NCBI GenBank assembly: GCA_027080245.1
Contig: JALWSN010000314.1
Location: 1-5,691, forward strand
Source of the DNA: Ignavibacteriales bacterium
GTDB taxonomy: Bacteria; Bacteroidota; Ignavibacteria; Ignavibacteriales; Melioribacteraceae
DNA length: 5,691 bases
Direction of reading: 5' to 3'
The position numbers were made by a program, and so were the translations under genes. The notes beneath the pieces were generated by a model. That model did not search any database, was not told where the DNA came from, and saw only the letters and a list, made by a program, of their open reading frames with translations. Shown here in pieces: positions 1 through 5,471 of this stretch. The stretch's first letter is position 1, and every line of letters begins with the position of its first letter.

Positions 1-961
1 GGAAAGGCTCTTTCAAATCGAGTTTTCGTCCGTAACGTTCCGCTCTTCTCAGAATTCTACGGAGAACGTAACCTCTACCTTCGTTGCCGGGCATTGCGCC
101 GTCGGCAATTGCAAAAGTTAATGTGCGGATGTGGTCGGCAATTACGCGCATTGGCGCTTGGTTAATTTCTTCCGAGTAAGACCGACCCGAAAGCTCTTCT
201 ATTTTATTTATTAACGGACGGAAAATATCCGTGTCGTAATTTGATTTTTTATTTTGCAGAACAGCGCAAATTCTTTCGAATCCCATTCCAGTGTCGATGT
301 GTTTGACGGGCAATTCTTCCAATTTGCCTTCGGCGGTTTTGTTGTATTGAATAAAGACGAGATTCCAAATTTCGATGCATTCTTCCTTGCCCGCATTAAC
401 GTAAGCGGGATTGTTGTAGTCGTCGCTAAGGTTAATGTGAATTTCGGAAGAGGGACCGCAGGGACCGGTTTCTCCCATTTCCCAAAAGTTGTCCTTTTCG
501 TCGAAGCGGAGGATGTGAGAGGGATTTACGTCCGTTTCGTTTTTCCAGAGTTCAAACGCCTCGTCGTCTGTTCTAAAAACCGTTACCCACAGTCTTTCTT
601 TGGGCAATTGCCAGACGTCCGTAAGCAATTCCCAAGCCCAAACAATTGCTTCCTTTTTGTAGTAGTCTCCAAATGACCAATTGCCAAGCATCTCGAAAAA
701 AGTGTGGTGGTAGGTGTCGTGCCCAACTTCTTCCAAGTCGTTGTGTTTCCCGCTAACTCGAATGCATTTTTGAGTGTCAGCCGCGCGCTTGTAATCTCTT
801 GTCCCTTTTCCTAAAAAGACATCTTTGAATTGATTCATTCCCGCGTTTGTAAAAAGAAGTGTTGGGTCATCATAAGGAATTACAGGCGCGCTTGGCACTA
901 TTTTGTGACCTTTGCTTTCAAAAAATTTCAAAAACTGATTTCTAATTTCTCCGGATGTCAT
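1..961 (-). CDS. alaS: Alanyl-tRNA synthetase, N-terminal part (cut by window edge)
   Basis: This enzyme activates alanine with ATP and loads it onto tRNA-Ala in the cytoplasm. Translating the minus strand from the ATG at 961 gives 320 uninterrupted codons reaching the window edge; E. coli AlaS is about 876 residues, so only the catalytic core is here. Seen in order: FTNAGMNQFKDVFLG (residues 37-51), CIRVSGKHNDLEEVG (66-80) with R68 at the class II motif 2 position, HHTFFEMLGNWSFGDYY (85-101), GETGPCGPSSEIH (163-175), the motif 3 stretch HIDTGMGFERI (221-231), and ADHIRTLTFAIADGAMPGNEGRGYVLRR (split here as residues 275-289 and 290-302). The tRNA-recognition, editing and C-Ala domains lie outside. 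The start fits the family's usual N-terminus; the upstream sequence is purine-rich (AAGAAAAG) rather than a strong Shine-Dalgarno. It is divergent from the hemerythrin gene. Identity is essentially certain. Confidence 0.98.
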   Translation of the reverse strand, partial: MTSGEIRNQFLKFFESKGHKIVPSAPVIPYDDPTLLFTNAGMNQFKDVFLGKGTRDYKRAADTQKCIRVSGKHNDLEEVGHDTYHHTFFEMLGNWSFGDYYKKEAIVWAWELLTDVWQLPKERLWVTVFRTDDEAFELWKNETDVNPSHILRFDEKDNFWEMGETGPCGPSSEIHINLSDDYNNPAYVNAGKEECIEIWNLVFIQYNKTAEGKLEELPVKHIDTGMGFERICAVLQNKKSNYDTDIFRPLINKIEELSGRSYSEEINQAPMRVIADHIRTLTFAIADGAMPGNEGRGYVLRRILRRAERYGRKLDLKEPF

Positions 962-992
962 TGCTTTTTCTTTTCTTTTTCTTATTGATTTG

Positions 993-1016
993 CAAATATA
1001 ATAAAATGCACTCAAC
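993..1016 (-). promoter_or_regulatory. Possible alaS promoter (TATATTTG box)
   Basis: On the minus strand, TATATTTG (1000 down to 993) matches the -7 pattern TAnnTTTG known from Bacteroidota primary-sigma promoters. It would give a 5' leader of roughly 25 nt before the alaS ATG. Upstream TTGAG (about 1015-1011) and TTTAG (about 1020-1016) are candidates for the -33 element, but the spacing of neither is clearly right. The match is short and the region is AT-rich, so this is only a candidate. Confidence 0.35.
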
Positions 1017-1051
1017 TAAACTTGTTGACCGCCTTAAAATTTGAATTTTGC

Positions 1052-1104
1052 CAAATCTGTCCGAAATAAATTGAATCGCAATGTTTTTTTTTGACAAAAG
1101 TGAA
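1052..1104 (+). repeat. Dispersed intergenic hairpin repeat, copy 1
   Basis: Copy 1 of a repeat also found at 3999-4049 and 4263-4313. By hand alignment its core (from 1064) matches copy 2 at about 36 of 39 positions, with a 2-nt longer T run. It shares the 5' CAAATCT with copy 3. It can fold: TGTC 1058-1061 pairs with GACA 1093-1096, and the inner ATTG 1070-1073 pairs with CAAT 1079-1082. The outer stem is interrupted by mismatches, so it is weaker than in copy 2. Confidence 0.65.
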
Positions 1105-1278
1105 TTTTACCTTAATTTTTTTATTTGAAGGCTAAAATTTGAAATGAAATACCCTGCTTTTTAATTGCTAAATTATTGCCGTTTGTAAAAATTTAATTGC
1201 TTTGGTTTCTAAAGAAATTTGCTGTTTTTGCGATGATTAATTCGGAATATTTTTTTAACAGTTAAACAGGAGGCAAAA

Positions 1279-1689
1279 ATGGAATTTTATCCGTGGACGG
1301 ACAAGTTAAGCGTTGGCATTCCCGGAATCGATAAACAACACAAAGAATTGGTTAAAATGATTAACCAACTGCACGACGCAATGCTGAAGGGAAGCACAAA
1401 CCAAGTTTTGGGTAAGATAATACAAGGGCTTGTTGATTACACAAAATTTCATTTCGGCACGGAAGAAAAAATTTTCGACAGAATAAACTATCCGTTCAAA
1501 GCTACTCATAAAGTAGAACACGACAAGTTTGTAAAAGAAGTTTTAGATTTTCAGCGGGAGTTTCAAAGCGGCGGGCTTACGCTTTCGATGAAAGTAATGA
1601 ACTTTTTGAAGGATTGGCTAAACAAACACATTATGGGAACGGACAAAAAATACGCTCCGTATTTTGCCAAGGAAAACGTAAAAGTTTAG
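1279..1689 (+). CDS. Bacteriohemerythrin (single-domain O2-binding di-iron protein)
   Basis: This 136-residue protein has the length and fold pattern of a stand-alone bacteriohemerythrin, a four-helix bundle that binds O2 reversibly at a carboxylate-bridged di-iron site in the cytoplasm. All seven expected ligands are present: H21 (in DKQHKEL), H58 and E62 (in FHFGTEE), H77 and H81 (in HKVEH), H117 and D122 (in HIMGTD). The opening EFYPWTDKLSVGIPGIDKQH is typical of the family. The ATG at 1279 follows AGGAGG at 1268-1273 with a 5-nt gap, a near-ideal ribosome binding site. There is no signal peptide, membrane segment or fused signalling domain, so it is not a chemoreceptor-type hemerythrin. 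Roles known for such proteins are O2 storage or delivery, or O2 sensing and scavenging in microaerophiles; which applies here cannot be told. It appears monocistronic, with a hairpin 21 bp downstream of the stop. Confidence 0.96.
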   Translation: MEFYPWTDKLSVGIPGIDKQHKELVKMINQLHDAMLKGSTNQVLGKIIQGLVDYTKFHFGTEEKIFDRINYPFKATHKVEHDKFVKEVLDFQREFQSGGLTLSMKVMNFLKDWLNKHIMGTDKKYAPYFAKENVKV

Positions 1690-1710
1690 GTTAAAAATTT
1701 CGGATTGAAT

Positions 1711-1732
1711 AGTCCCGCCGCCGCGGGGCTTT
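1711..1732 (+). terminator. GC-rich hairpin after hemerythrin gene, probable terminator
   Basis: AGTCCCGC (1711-1718) pairs with GCGGGGCT (1723-1730) across a CGCC loop, giving 8 pairs including one G-T. It starts 21 bp after the hemerythrin stop in otherwise AT-rich DNA. Only a short T run (TTT from 1730) follows, so intrinsic termination may be partial. Confidence 0.6.
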
Positions 1733-1852
1733 CAGTCCCAGAGAACAGTTCAGAGTAATTCAATCATTTCGTAATTTTTCATTTCTTGCAATGCTGAATT
1801 CCGCATTTACTGTGTTCAATTAGTCAAAACTATGGGCAAATATTTTGTTTAG

Positions 1853-1978
1853 AGATAGCAATGCTTAAAAGGCAAAAGTTAAAAGTCAAAAGGCAAAAGT
1901 ATTTTTGGCTGTAAATCTTCTTCCTATTTTTGTATCTCTCTCGCTAATTCTTTCAGCCTCTTTGTTATGTTGCTATCT
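1853..1978. mobile_element. Possible MITE-like relic with imperfect terminal inverted repeats
   Basis: AGATAGCAA at 1853-1861 is exactly inverted at 1970-1978 (TTGCTATCT). With gaps, the similarity continues inward: AAAAGGC (1867-1873) is opposed by GCCTCTTT (about 1956-1963). TTTAG lies directly left (1848-1852) and again at 1980-1984, one base beyond the right end, as a target duplication might. The element is 126 bp and has no coding capacity. In AT-rich DNA a 9-bp inverted repeat and a 5-bp duplication can arise by chance, so this is tentative. Confidence 0.25.
1867..1901. repeat. 7-bp tandem repeat, five units of AAAAGNN
   Basis: Five head-to-tail heptamers are seen: AAAAGGC, AAAAGTT, AAAAGTC, AAAAGGC, AAAAGTA. 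The first five bases are invariant and the last two vary. Short heptamer arrays of this style are known from intergenic DNA of several bacterial groups, including the STRR repeats of cyanobacteria. Function is unknown. Confidence 0.8.
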
Positions 1979-2214
1979 TTTTAGAAAAGAAAAATTAACT
2001 CACAGCTTTAGCAACGCCATCCAGTTGGGACAATCAAAATTTAAAAAATCTTTTTCCCTCTGCTCTCTTTAATATCCCCATTAATCCACCGATCCATTCA
2101 TCCAACCATACTTTTAAAAATGTACAGGGTGGAGTTGTTGGAAAGTAGAAAAACATTTTGTTTAGCTTAAAAGAAAGAATTATTTTTAAGCAAGTTTAAT
2201 TGCAAACTTTTTAC

Positions 2215-2226
2215 GAGGAGAAAATG
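2215..2226 (+). promoter_or_regulatory. Ribosome binding site that sets the start of the Rossmann protein
   Basis: GAGGAG at 2215-2220 lies just before the ATG at 2224. A longer in-frame reading from a TTG at 2200 would place this Shine-Dalgarno sequence inside the coding region and add eight residues not needed by the Rossmann fold. The ATG puts the first beta strand (KVLVLGG) near the N-terminus as expected, so it is preferred. Confidence 0.8.
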
Positions 2227-3924
2227 GACATTAAGAACAAAAAAGTATTGGTTTTAGGCGGTTGGGGATTAGTAGGAAACGCAGTTATTCGGAAAATAAT
2301 TCCCGAGCAGCCCCGTCAAATAATTGTTACATCTTTAAGAGAATCGGAAGCGGAAGAAGCAATTGAAAAATTAAGAAATGAATTCCCGAATTTGCCCGAA
2401 GATTATTTCATCCCCTGGTGGGGTAACATTTTTGTAAGGGAAGAGTTTAAGGACGAAGACCGTTTTGAGTTGTTGAACAATCCCGAAAAGCGTAAAATAA
2501 TGATGCACGACATCATGGACGAACTGGACGACGAAATTCTAAAGAGTTCGGCTATTTACCGGTTGTTCGAAAAACACAAGCCGGAAATTGTAATTGACTG
2601 TATTAACTCCGCCACGGGAATAGCTTACCAGGACCTTTACTCAACGTATCATCGCATTAAATCGAAAATTGAAGATGGCGTTACAGCCGAGGCAATGGTT
2701 GAAGAGACCGAAAAGCTAATTTGCACGCTCTACATTCCGCAGTTAATCAGGCACATTCAAATAATGTACAATTCCATGAGCGAAATGGGAACAAAGATTT
2801 ACGTTAAAATCGGCACGAGCGGCACCGGCGGAATGGGCTTGAACATTCCTTACACTCACAGCGAGGAAAAGCCGTCGCGCGTGTTGCTGAGTAAATCTTC
2901 CGTGGCGGGCGCGCATACGCTGCTTTTGTTTTTAATGGGGCGAACTCCCGGCGCGGCAATAACCAAGGAAATTAAACCTACCGCGGCAATCGCCTGGAAA
3001 AGGATAGAATTTGGCGAAATTAAAAAACGAGGAAAACCAATCGAGCTGGAAGAAGTTGATTTTTCGAATGAAATTCCCCTTGAAGACAAACTGGAATTAA
3101 CGCCGAATTTCGAAATCAAAAAGAAAGGCGAAACATTAAAATCTGTTTTCATCGACACTGGCGAGAACGGAACATTTTCCCGCGGAGAGTTCGAAGCCAT
3201 TACTTCCCAAGGGCAAATGGAATACGTAACGCCGGAGGAAATTGCCGCCGATGTGATTTACGAAATTCAAGGCGGAAACACCGGACACGACATTATTAAC
3301 GCTCTCGACAACGCAACAATGCAGCCTTCCTACCGCGCAGGATTCATGCAGCATTCCGCCGTGGAGAAATTGGAAGAGCTGGAAAAAATTCACAACGTGG
3401 ACAGCGTGGCTTTCGAGTTGCTAGGCCCGCCGCGGCTTTCCAAGTTGCTTTACGAAATTCATTTAATTAAACTTGTCACGGGCGGAATGAAATCAATCCT
3501 TGAAAAGACTCCCGCCGAACTTTCCGAGGCCGTTTGCAATTTGTTGGAAAGCTCGCCAGAGCTTGTAAGCAAAATTGTTTCGATTGGCATCCCGATTCTA
3601 AAAGCCGACGGCAAATCGATTGTGCGAGGAAGTCAAATGAAAATTCCTCCTTTCCGGGGAAAGACTTCTTACGAAGCCACACCGGAGAACATCGACGTTT
3701 GGGCACATGACGGTTGGGTGGATTTGCGGGAAAGCAATTTCGCAAAATGGCAGGCAAGAATTAAACAAATAATTGACGAAGCTGAAAAAATTCCGGAAGA
3801 TGACACTAGCTCGATGTACGTAAGAACACCGAAATATTGGGACAATTTCGAATCAATTAACATCGGCAAAATTGTAAGCTGGATTTTCATTCACGAAGAG
3901 CATGGCTTACGAATGAAAGATTAA
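2224..3924 (+). CDS. Uncharacterised Rossmann-fold NAD(P)-binding protein, SDR/epimerase-like N-terminus
   Basis: The 566-residue product opens with a classic dinucleotide-binding fold: KKVLVLGGWGLVGNAVI (residues 6-22) with G12-x-x-G15-x-x-G18, the spacing of extended short-chain dehydrogenases and epimerases. A later strand reads VIDCINSATG (123-132), where SDRs carry the motif after beta 4. A Gly-rich IGTSGTGGMG follows (196-205), near the SDR active-site Ser/Thr strand. The helix that would carry YxxxK reads VLLSK (220-224): the Lys is there but the Tyr position is Val. The remaining roughly 340 residues resemble no domain I can name. Landmarks there are NGTFSRGEF (315-323), GGNTGHD (350-356) and the C-terminal GKIVSWIFIHEEHGLRMKD (548-566). 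At 566 residues it is far longer than usual SDRs (250-350). There is no signal peptide or clear membrane helix. It is flanked by large spacers and its own terminator, so it is probably monocistronic. A NAD(P)-dependent oxidoreductase or epimerase role is inferred; the substrate is unknown. Confidence 0.8.
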   Translation: MDIKNKKVLVLGGWGLVGNAVIRKIIPEQPRQIIVTSLRESEAEEAIEKLRNEFPNLPEDYFIPWWGNIFVREEFKDEDRFELLNNPEKRKIMMHDIMDELDDEILKSSAIYRLFEKHKPEIVIDCINSATGIAYQDLYSTYHRIKSKIEDGVTAEAMVEETEKLICTLYIPQLIRHIQIMYNSMSEMGTKIYVKIGTSGTGGMGLNIPYTHSEEKPSRVLLSKSSVAGAHTLLLFLMGRTPGAAITKEIKPTAAIAWKRIEFGEIKKRGKPIELEEVDFSNEIPLEDKLELTPNFEIKKKGETLKSVFIDTGENGTFSRGEFEAITSQGQMEYVTPEEIAADVIYEIQGGNTGHDIINALDNATMQPSYRAGFMQHSAVEKLEELEKIHNVDSVAFELLGPPRLSKLLYEIHLIKLVTGGMKSILEKTPAELSEAVCNLLESSPELVSKIVSIGIPILKADGKSIVRGSQMKIPPFRGKTSYEATPENIDVWAHDGWVDLRESNFAKWQARIKQIIDEAEKIPEDDTSSMYVRTPKYWDNFESINIGKIVSWIFIHEEHGLRMKD

Positions 3925-3955
3925 AACAAAAGTTAGTTCAAAGAAACAATTGTTT

Positions 3956-3983
3956 GGGCGGCTTAACGGTCGCCCTTTTTTTT
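3956..3983 (+). terminator. Strong intrinsic terminator of the Rossmann-protein gene
   Basis: GGGCG (3956-3960) pairs with CGCCC (3971-3975). The stem can be extended inward by G3961-T3970 and C3962-G3969, and eight Ts follow directly (3976-3983). It begins 31 bp after the stop codon. This is a textbook rho-independent terminator. Confidence 0.92.
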
Positions 3984-3998
3984 ATGCGTTAGTTACAG

Positions 3999-4049
3999 AA
4001 CATTTGTTCAAAATAAATTGAATTGCAATGTATTTTGGACAAAAGTGAA
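3999..4049 (+). repeat. Dispersed intergenic hairpin repeat, copy 2 (best folded)
   Basis: This copy forms an almost perfect hairpin. Bases 4003-4015 pair with 4031-4043 (13 pairs, one of them T-G). After a single A/G mismatch, ATTG 4017-4020 pairs with CAAT 4026-4029 around a 5-nt loop. It matches copy 1 over about 36 of 39 core positions and copy 3 over about 31 of 39. It starts 15 bp beyond the T tract of the upstream terminator, so it is not that gene's terminator. Confidence 0.75.
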
Positions 4050-4080
4050 AGGGGTAATAATTAACTTTAATTCTTGATTT

Positions 4081-4126
4081 AATCTGAATTAATCTGTTGA
4101 AAAAAAACCACAGATTCGCACAGATT
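4081..4126. repeat. Inverted repeat built on AATCTG/CAGATT units
   Basis: The left arm AATCTG-AATT-AATCTGT (4081-4097) faces the right arm ACAGATT-CGCA-CAGATT (4110-4126). Outer 6 and inner 7 pairs are perfect and enclose a 4x4 internal mismatch; the loop is 12 nt and A-rich. Another CACAGAT follows at 4130-4136. Phrases such as CCACAGATT...CACAGATT recur in intergenic DNA of many unrelated bacteria, so this may be a degenerate copy of that widespread repeat. Confidence 0.6.
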
Positions 4127-4233
4127 AAACACAGATGAACGTCCTTTTCATTCTCTGCGTGGAAAGGAAAAACGGTAGCACGCAACAGTTTCACCCGGAG
4201 CAAAATTAGTTACCGAACGCTAATTACTTACGA

Positions 4234-4257
4234 CTTAAGACTTATTCCTTAAGACTT
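4234..4257. repeat. Direct repeat of CTTAAGACTT
   Basis: CTTAAGACTT occurs at 4234-4243 and again at 4248-4257, a 14-bp period. It sits between two hairpin-forming segments. It is a short, low-complexity repeat with no known function. Confidence 0.55.
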
Positions 4258-4262
4258 TCAAA

Positions 4263-4313
4263 CAAATCTCACCAAAACAAATTCAATTTCAATGCATTTT
4301 GAACGGAAGCGAA
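4263..4313 (+). repeat. Dispersed intergenic hairpin repeat, copy 3 (degenerate)
   Basis: This copy matches copy 2 at about 31 of 39 core positions and shares the 5' CAAATCT and its spacing with copy 1. Several changes break the outer stem; only CAAAA (4273-4277) against TTTTG (4297-4301) remains well paired. It is probably an older, decayed copy. Confidence 0.55.
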
Positions 4314-4480
4314 CTACTGAAATTAAAAACATATTAAATAAAAAATAATTTGGTTTGTTGGCAATAATTGTTTAACTTTCAATGCTCTTAATTTTTATTT
4401 ACCCCTTTCGGTTTTTCCTAAAACATTTCCCAAATAGAAATTGGTAATAAAAATGAGCTTTTTTTATTTAATTTTTTTTT

Positions 4481-4496
4481 AAAGGAGTTTAAATTG
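4481..4496 (+). promoter_or_regulatory. Ribosome binding site setting a TTG start for the RRM gene
   Basis: AAAGGAG at 4481-4487 is followed after 6 nt by TTG at 4494. No ATG or GTG fits the expected N-terminus, since the first strand NIYVGNL begins at the very next codon. The TTG start is therefore well supported. The leader just upstream (4459-4480) is almost pure T and A. Confidence 0.85.
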
Positions 4497-4781
4497 AACA
4501 TCTATGTTGGTAATTTACCAAGAACAACGGACGAAGAGGCTGTCAGAGAAAAATTCGAAGAATACGGGGAAGTATCTGAAGTCAAATTAATCAAGGACCA
4601 TTACACGAACGAGTTGCGTGGATTTGGGTTCGTGCAAATGAGTTCCGACGAGGAAGCCCGTAATGCAATCGAAGGCATTAACGGCACTGAGATGGGCGGA
4701 AGAACGCTTACGGTAAACGAAGCGCGTCCAAGGAACAACAACAGAAAAAGCAATTATCGTAGTTCCCAGAACCGTTGGTAA
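4494..4781 (+). CDS. Small RRM-domain RNA-binding protein
   Basis: The 95-residue product is a single RNA recognition motif plus a short basic tail. RNP2 is IYVGNL (residues 3-8). RNP1 is RGFGFVQM (42-49), an exact fit to the consensus with aromatic F44 and F46 placed to stack on RNA bases. The beta-alpha-beta-beta-alpha-beta order is evident, ending in TLTVNEA (71-77). Residues 78-95 are rich in Arg, Asn, Ser and Gln, a probable disordered RNA-contacting tail. Translation starts at TTG. Bacterial proteins of this layout, best studied in cyanobacteria (Rbp family), bind single-stranded RNA and are often cold-induced; that role here is inferred. The gene stands alone on the plus strand behind a large spacer and converges on the HAD gene, with 40 bp between stop codons. 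Confidence 0.96.
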   Translation: MNIYVGNLPRTTDEEAVREKFEEYGEVSEVKLIKDHYTNELRGFGFVQMSSDEEARNAIEGINGTEMGGRTLTVNEARPRNNNRKSNYRSSQNRW

Positions 4782-4796
4782 ATTATTCTTTTTTTT

Positions 4797-4821
4797 AAGC
4801 CCCGCTTTAACCGGCGGGGTT
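4797..4821. terminator. Shared hairpin between convergent genes
   Basis: CCCCGC (4800-4805) pairs with GCGGGG (4814-4819), extended outward by G4799-T4820 and A4798-T4821. A T8 tract lies on the left (4789-4796) and AAAA on the right (4824-4827), so the stem may continue as A-T pairs. It lies exactly between the RRM and HAD stop codons and probably terminates transcription from both sides, although neither side has a long U tract directly after the GC stem. Confidence 0.7.
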
Positions 4822-5466
4822 CTAAAATAAATCCTTCCTCAACTCTTCAAGCGAATCGTAAACATTAACCCCGGCGTTTTTTAGCAGAACATTTTTAGCT
4901 TGATGCCCGCGGGCTACCAGCGCGCAATCTACGTTCATTGCTTTTGCCGTTTCGTAATCGTGGAGAGTGTCCCCTATTAGTAAGGCTTTCGCGCCGTTTA
5001 GGTCGAGTTCCTCCAGCAATTCTAAGCCAAGCTGTAATTTGCTTTCGGCGTAAATATTGTCCAACCCTTTTACTTTTTCAACGAAGCGGTTAAGTTCAAA
5101 ACGCTCAATCATATTTTCCAAATTTTGCAGAGAGTAGGCGGAAAGCAAATATTGCTTTATTCCCGAGCTTTTTAACCGACTCATTGTAGGCAAGACGTCG
5201 TCGAACAATCGCGCTTCTAATTTTCTTTCTTCGTAAATGTCCATCCACTCTTTGCCAACTTCGGAAAAATCTTCTTTGGTGAAGTCGAAGCCGGCTATTT
5301 CGTAATATTTTTTAACAGGGAATGTGAAAATCTCTTTGTAGTAATCAACGGAAATTTGCTTCATTTTTCTTGAAGCAAGCAATTCATTAATGATTTCTAC
5401 GCAAAGTTGAACGTCGTTAAAAAGCGTGCCGTTCCAATCCCAAATTACGTGAGAATATTTGTTCAA
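4822..5466 (-). CDS. HAD-superfamily phosphatase, phosphoglycolate phosphatase-like
   Basis: The 214-residue product carries the haloacid dehalogenase motifs in order. Motif I is WDWNGTL with nucleophile D10, motif II is LLS with S109, motif III is K143 (in ESKLQ), and motif IV is IGDTLHD with D166 and D170. Residues 17-85 are helical and fit the C1 cap of the PGP/beta-phosphoglucomutase branch (COG0546-like). It probably hydrolyses a small phosphorylated metabolite in the cytoplasm; the substrate is not readable. The second motif I residue is Asn12 rather than the usual Asp, a variant seen in some members of this branch. The start chosen is TTG at 5466, giving MNKYSHVIWDWNGT; a TTG at 5487 would place the Shine-Dalgarno inside the gene. 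It follows cmoB by 5 bp and is probably cotranscribed and translationally coupled. The stop is TAG, next to the shared hairpin. Confidence 0.93.
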   Translation of the reverse strand: MNKYSHVIWDWNGTLFNDVQLCVEIINELLASRKMKQISVDYYKEIFTFPVKKYYEIAGFDFTKEDFSEVGKEWMDIYEERKLEARLFDDVLPTMSRLKSSGIKQYLLSAYSLQNLENMIERFELNRFVEKVKGLDNIYAESKLQLGLELLEELDLNGAKALLIGDTLHDYETAKAMNVDCALVARGHQAKNVLLKNAGVNVYDSLEELRKDLF

Positions 5467-5471
5467 AAGCG

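Larger units (their letters stand above)
962..1278. other. Divergent spacer between alaS and hemerythrin
   Basis: This 317-bp AT-rich spacer should carry the promoters of both divergent genes. The parts I can name are the candidate alaS promoter at 993-1016, copy 1 of the dispersed hairpin repeat at 1052-1104, and the AGGAGG ribosome binding site of the hemerythrin gene at 1268-1273. I see no reading frame or RNA gene in it, and no convincing promoter for the hemerythrin gene. Confidence 0.6.
1690..2223. other. 534-bp spacer between hemerythrin and the Rossmann protein
   Basis: This AT-rich spacer has no supportable gene. It holds the hairpin at 1711-1730, a possible inverted-repeat element at 1853-1978 that contains a 7-bp tandem repeat (1867-1901), and the ribosome binding site at 2215-2220. 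The 11-mer ATTTTGTTTAG occurs twice, at 1842-1852 and 2155-2165. From about 2045 to 2110 the plus strand is pyrimidine-rich. The promoter of the downstream gene must lie here, but I cannot point to it. Confidence 0.55.
3925..4493. other. 569-bp structured spacer upstream of the RRM gene
   Basis: No supportable gene lies here. In order it holds the terminator at 3956-3983, hairpin-repeat copy 2 (3999-4049), a CAGATT-type inverted repeat (4081-4126), inverted repeats TGCGTG/CACGCA (4156-4161, 4179-4184) and AATTAG/CTAATT (4204-4209, 4220-4225), a 10-bp direct repeat (4234-4257), repeat copy 3 (4263-4313), then a T-rich leader and ribosome binding site for the RRM gene. The RRM promoter should lie between about 4315 and 4470, but no box stands out. 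Confidence 0.65.

Noticed and set aside
254..676. 140-codon open frame on the plus strand
   Set aside because: It lies entirely antisense to alaS, which is unmistakable on the other strand; there is no ribosome binding site or recognisable domain.
1306..1521. 71-codon minus-strand frame
   Set aside because: It is antisense to the hemerythrin gene, whose seven metal ligands are intact.
2085..2142. TCCACC/GGTGGA and TCCAAC/GTTGGA pairings as a riboswitch
   Set aside because: The two 6-bp pairings have long loops and no conserved riboswitch core is visible; pyrimidine-rich low complexity explains them.
2200..2223. Earlier TTG start for the Rossmann protein
   Set aside because: It would put the GAGGAG ribosome binding site inside the gene; the ATG at 2224 follows that site and fits the fold.
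2856..3890. Four minus-strand open frames of 73-114 codons
   Set aside because: They are shadows of the 566-codon plus-strand gene, with no ribosome binding sites and no protein-like composition.
3982..4203. 73-codon minus-strand frame in the large spacer
   Set aside because: It runs through the hairpin repeat and the CAGATT inverted repeat, and its translation is rich in Phe, Cys and Ile with no recognisable motif.
4358..4373. TTGGCA...TTGTTT as a sigma-54 promoter before the RRM gene
   Set aside because: The GG and GC anchors are not at the required spacing; no GC falls at the -12 position.
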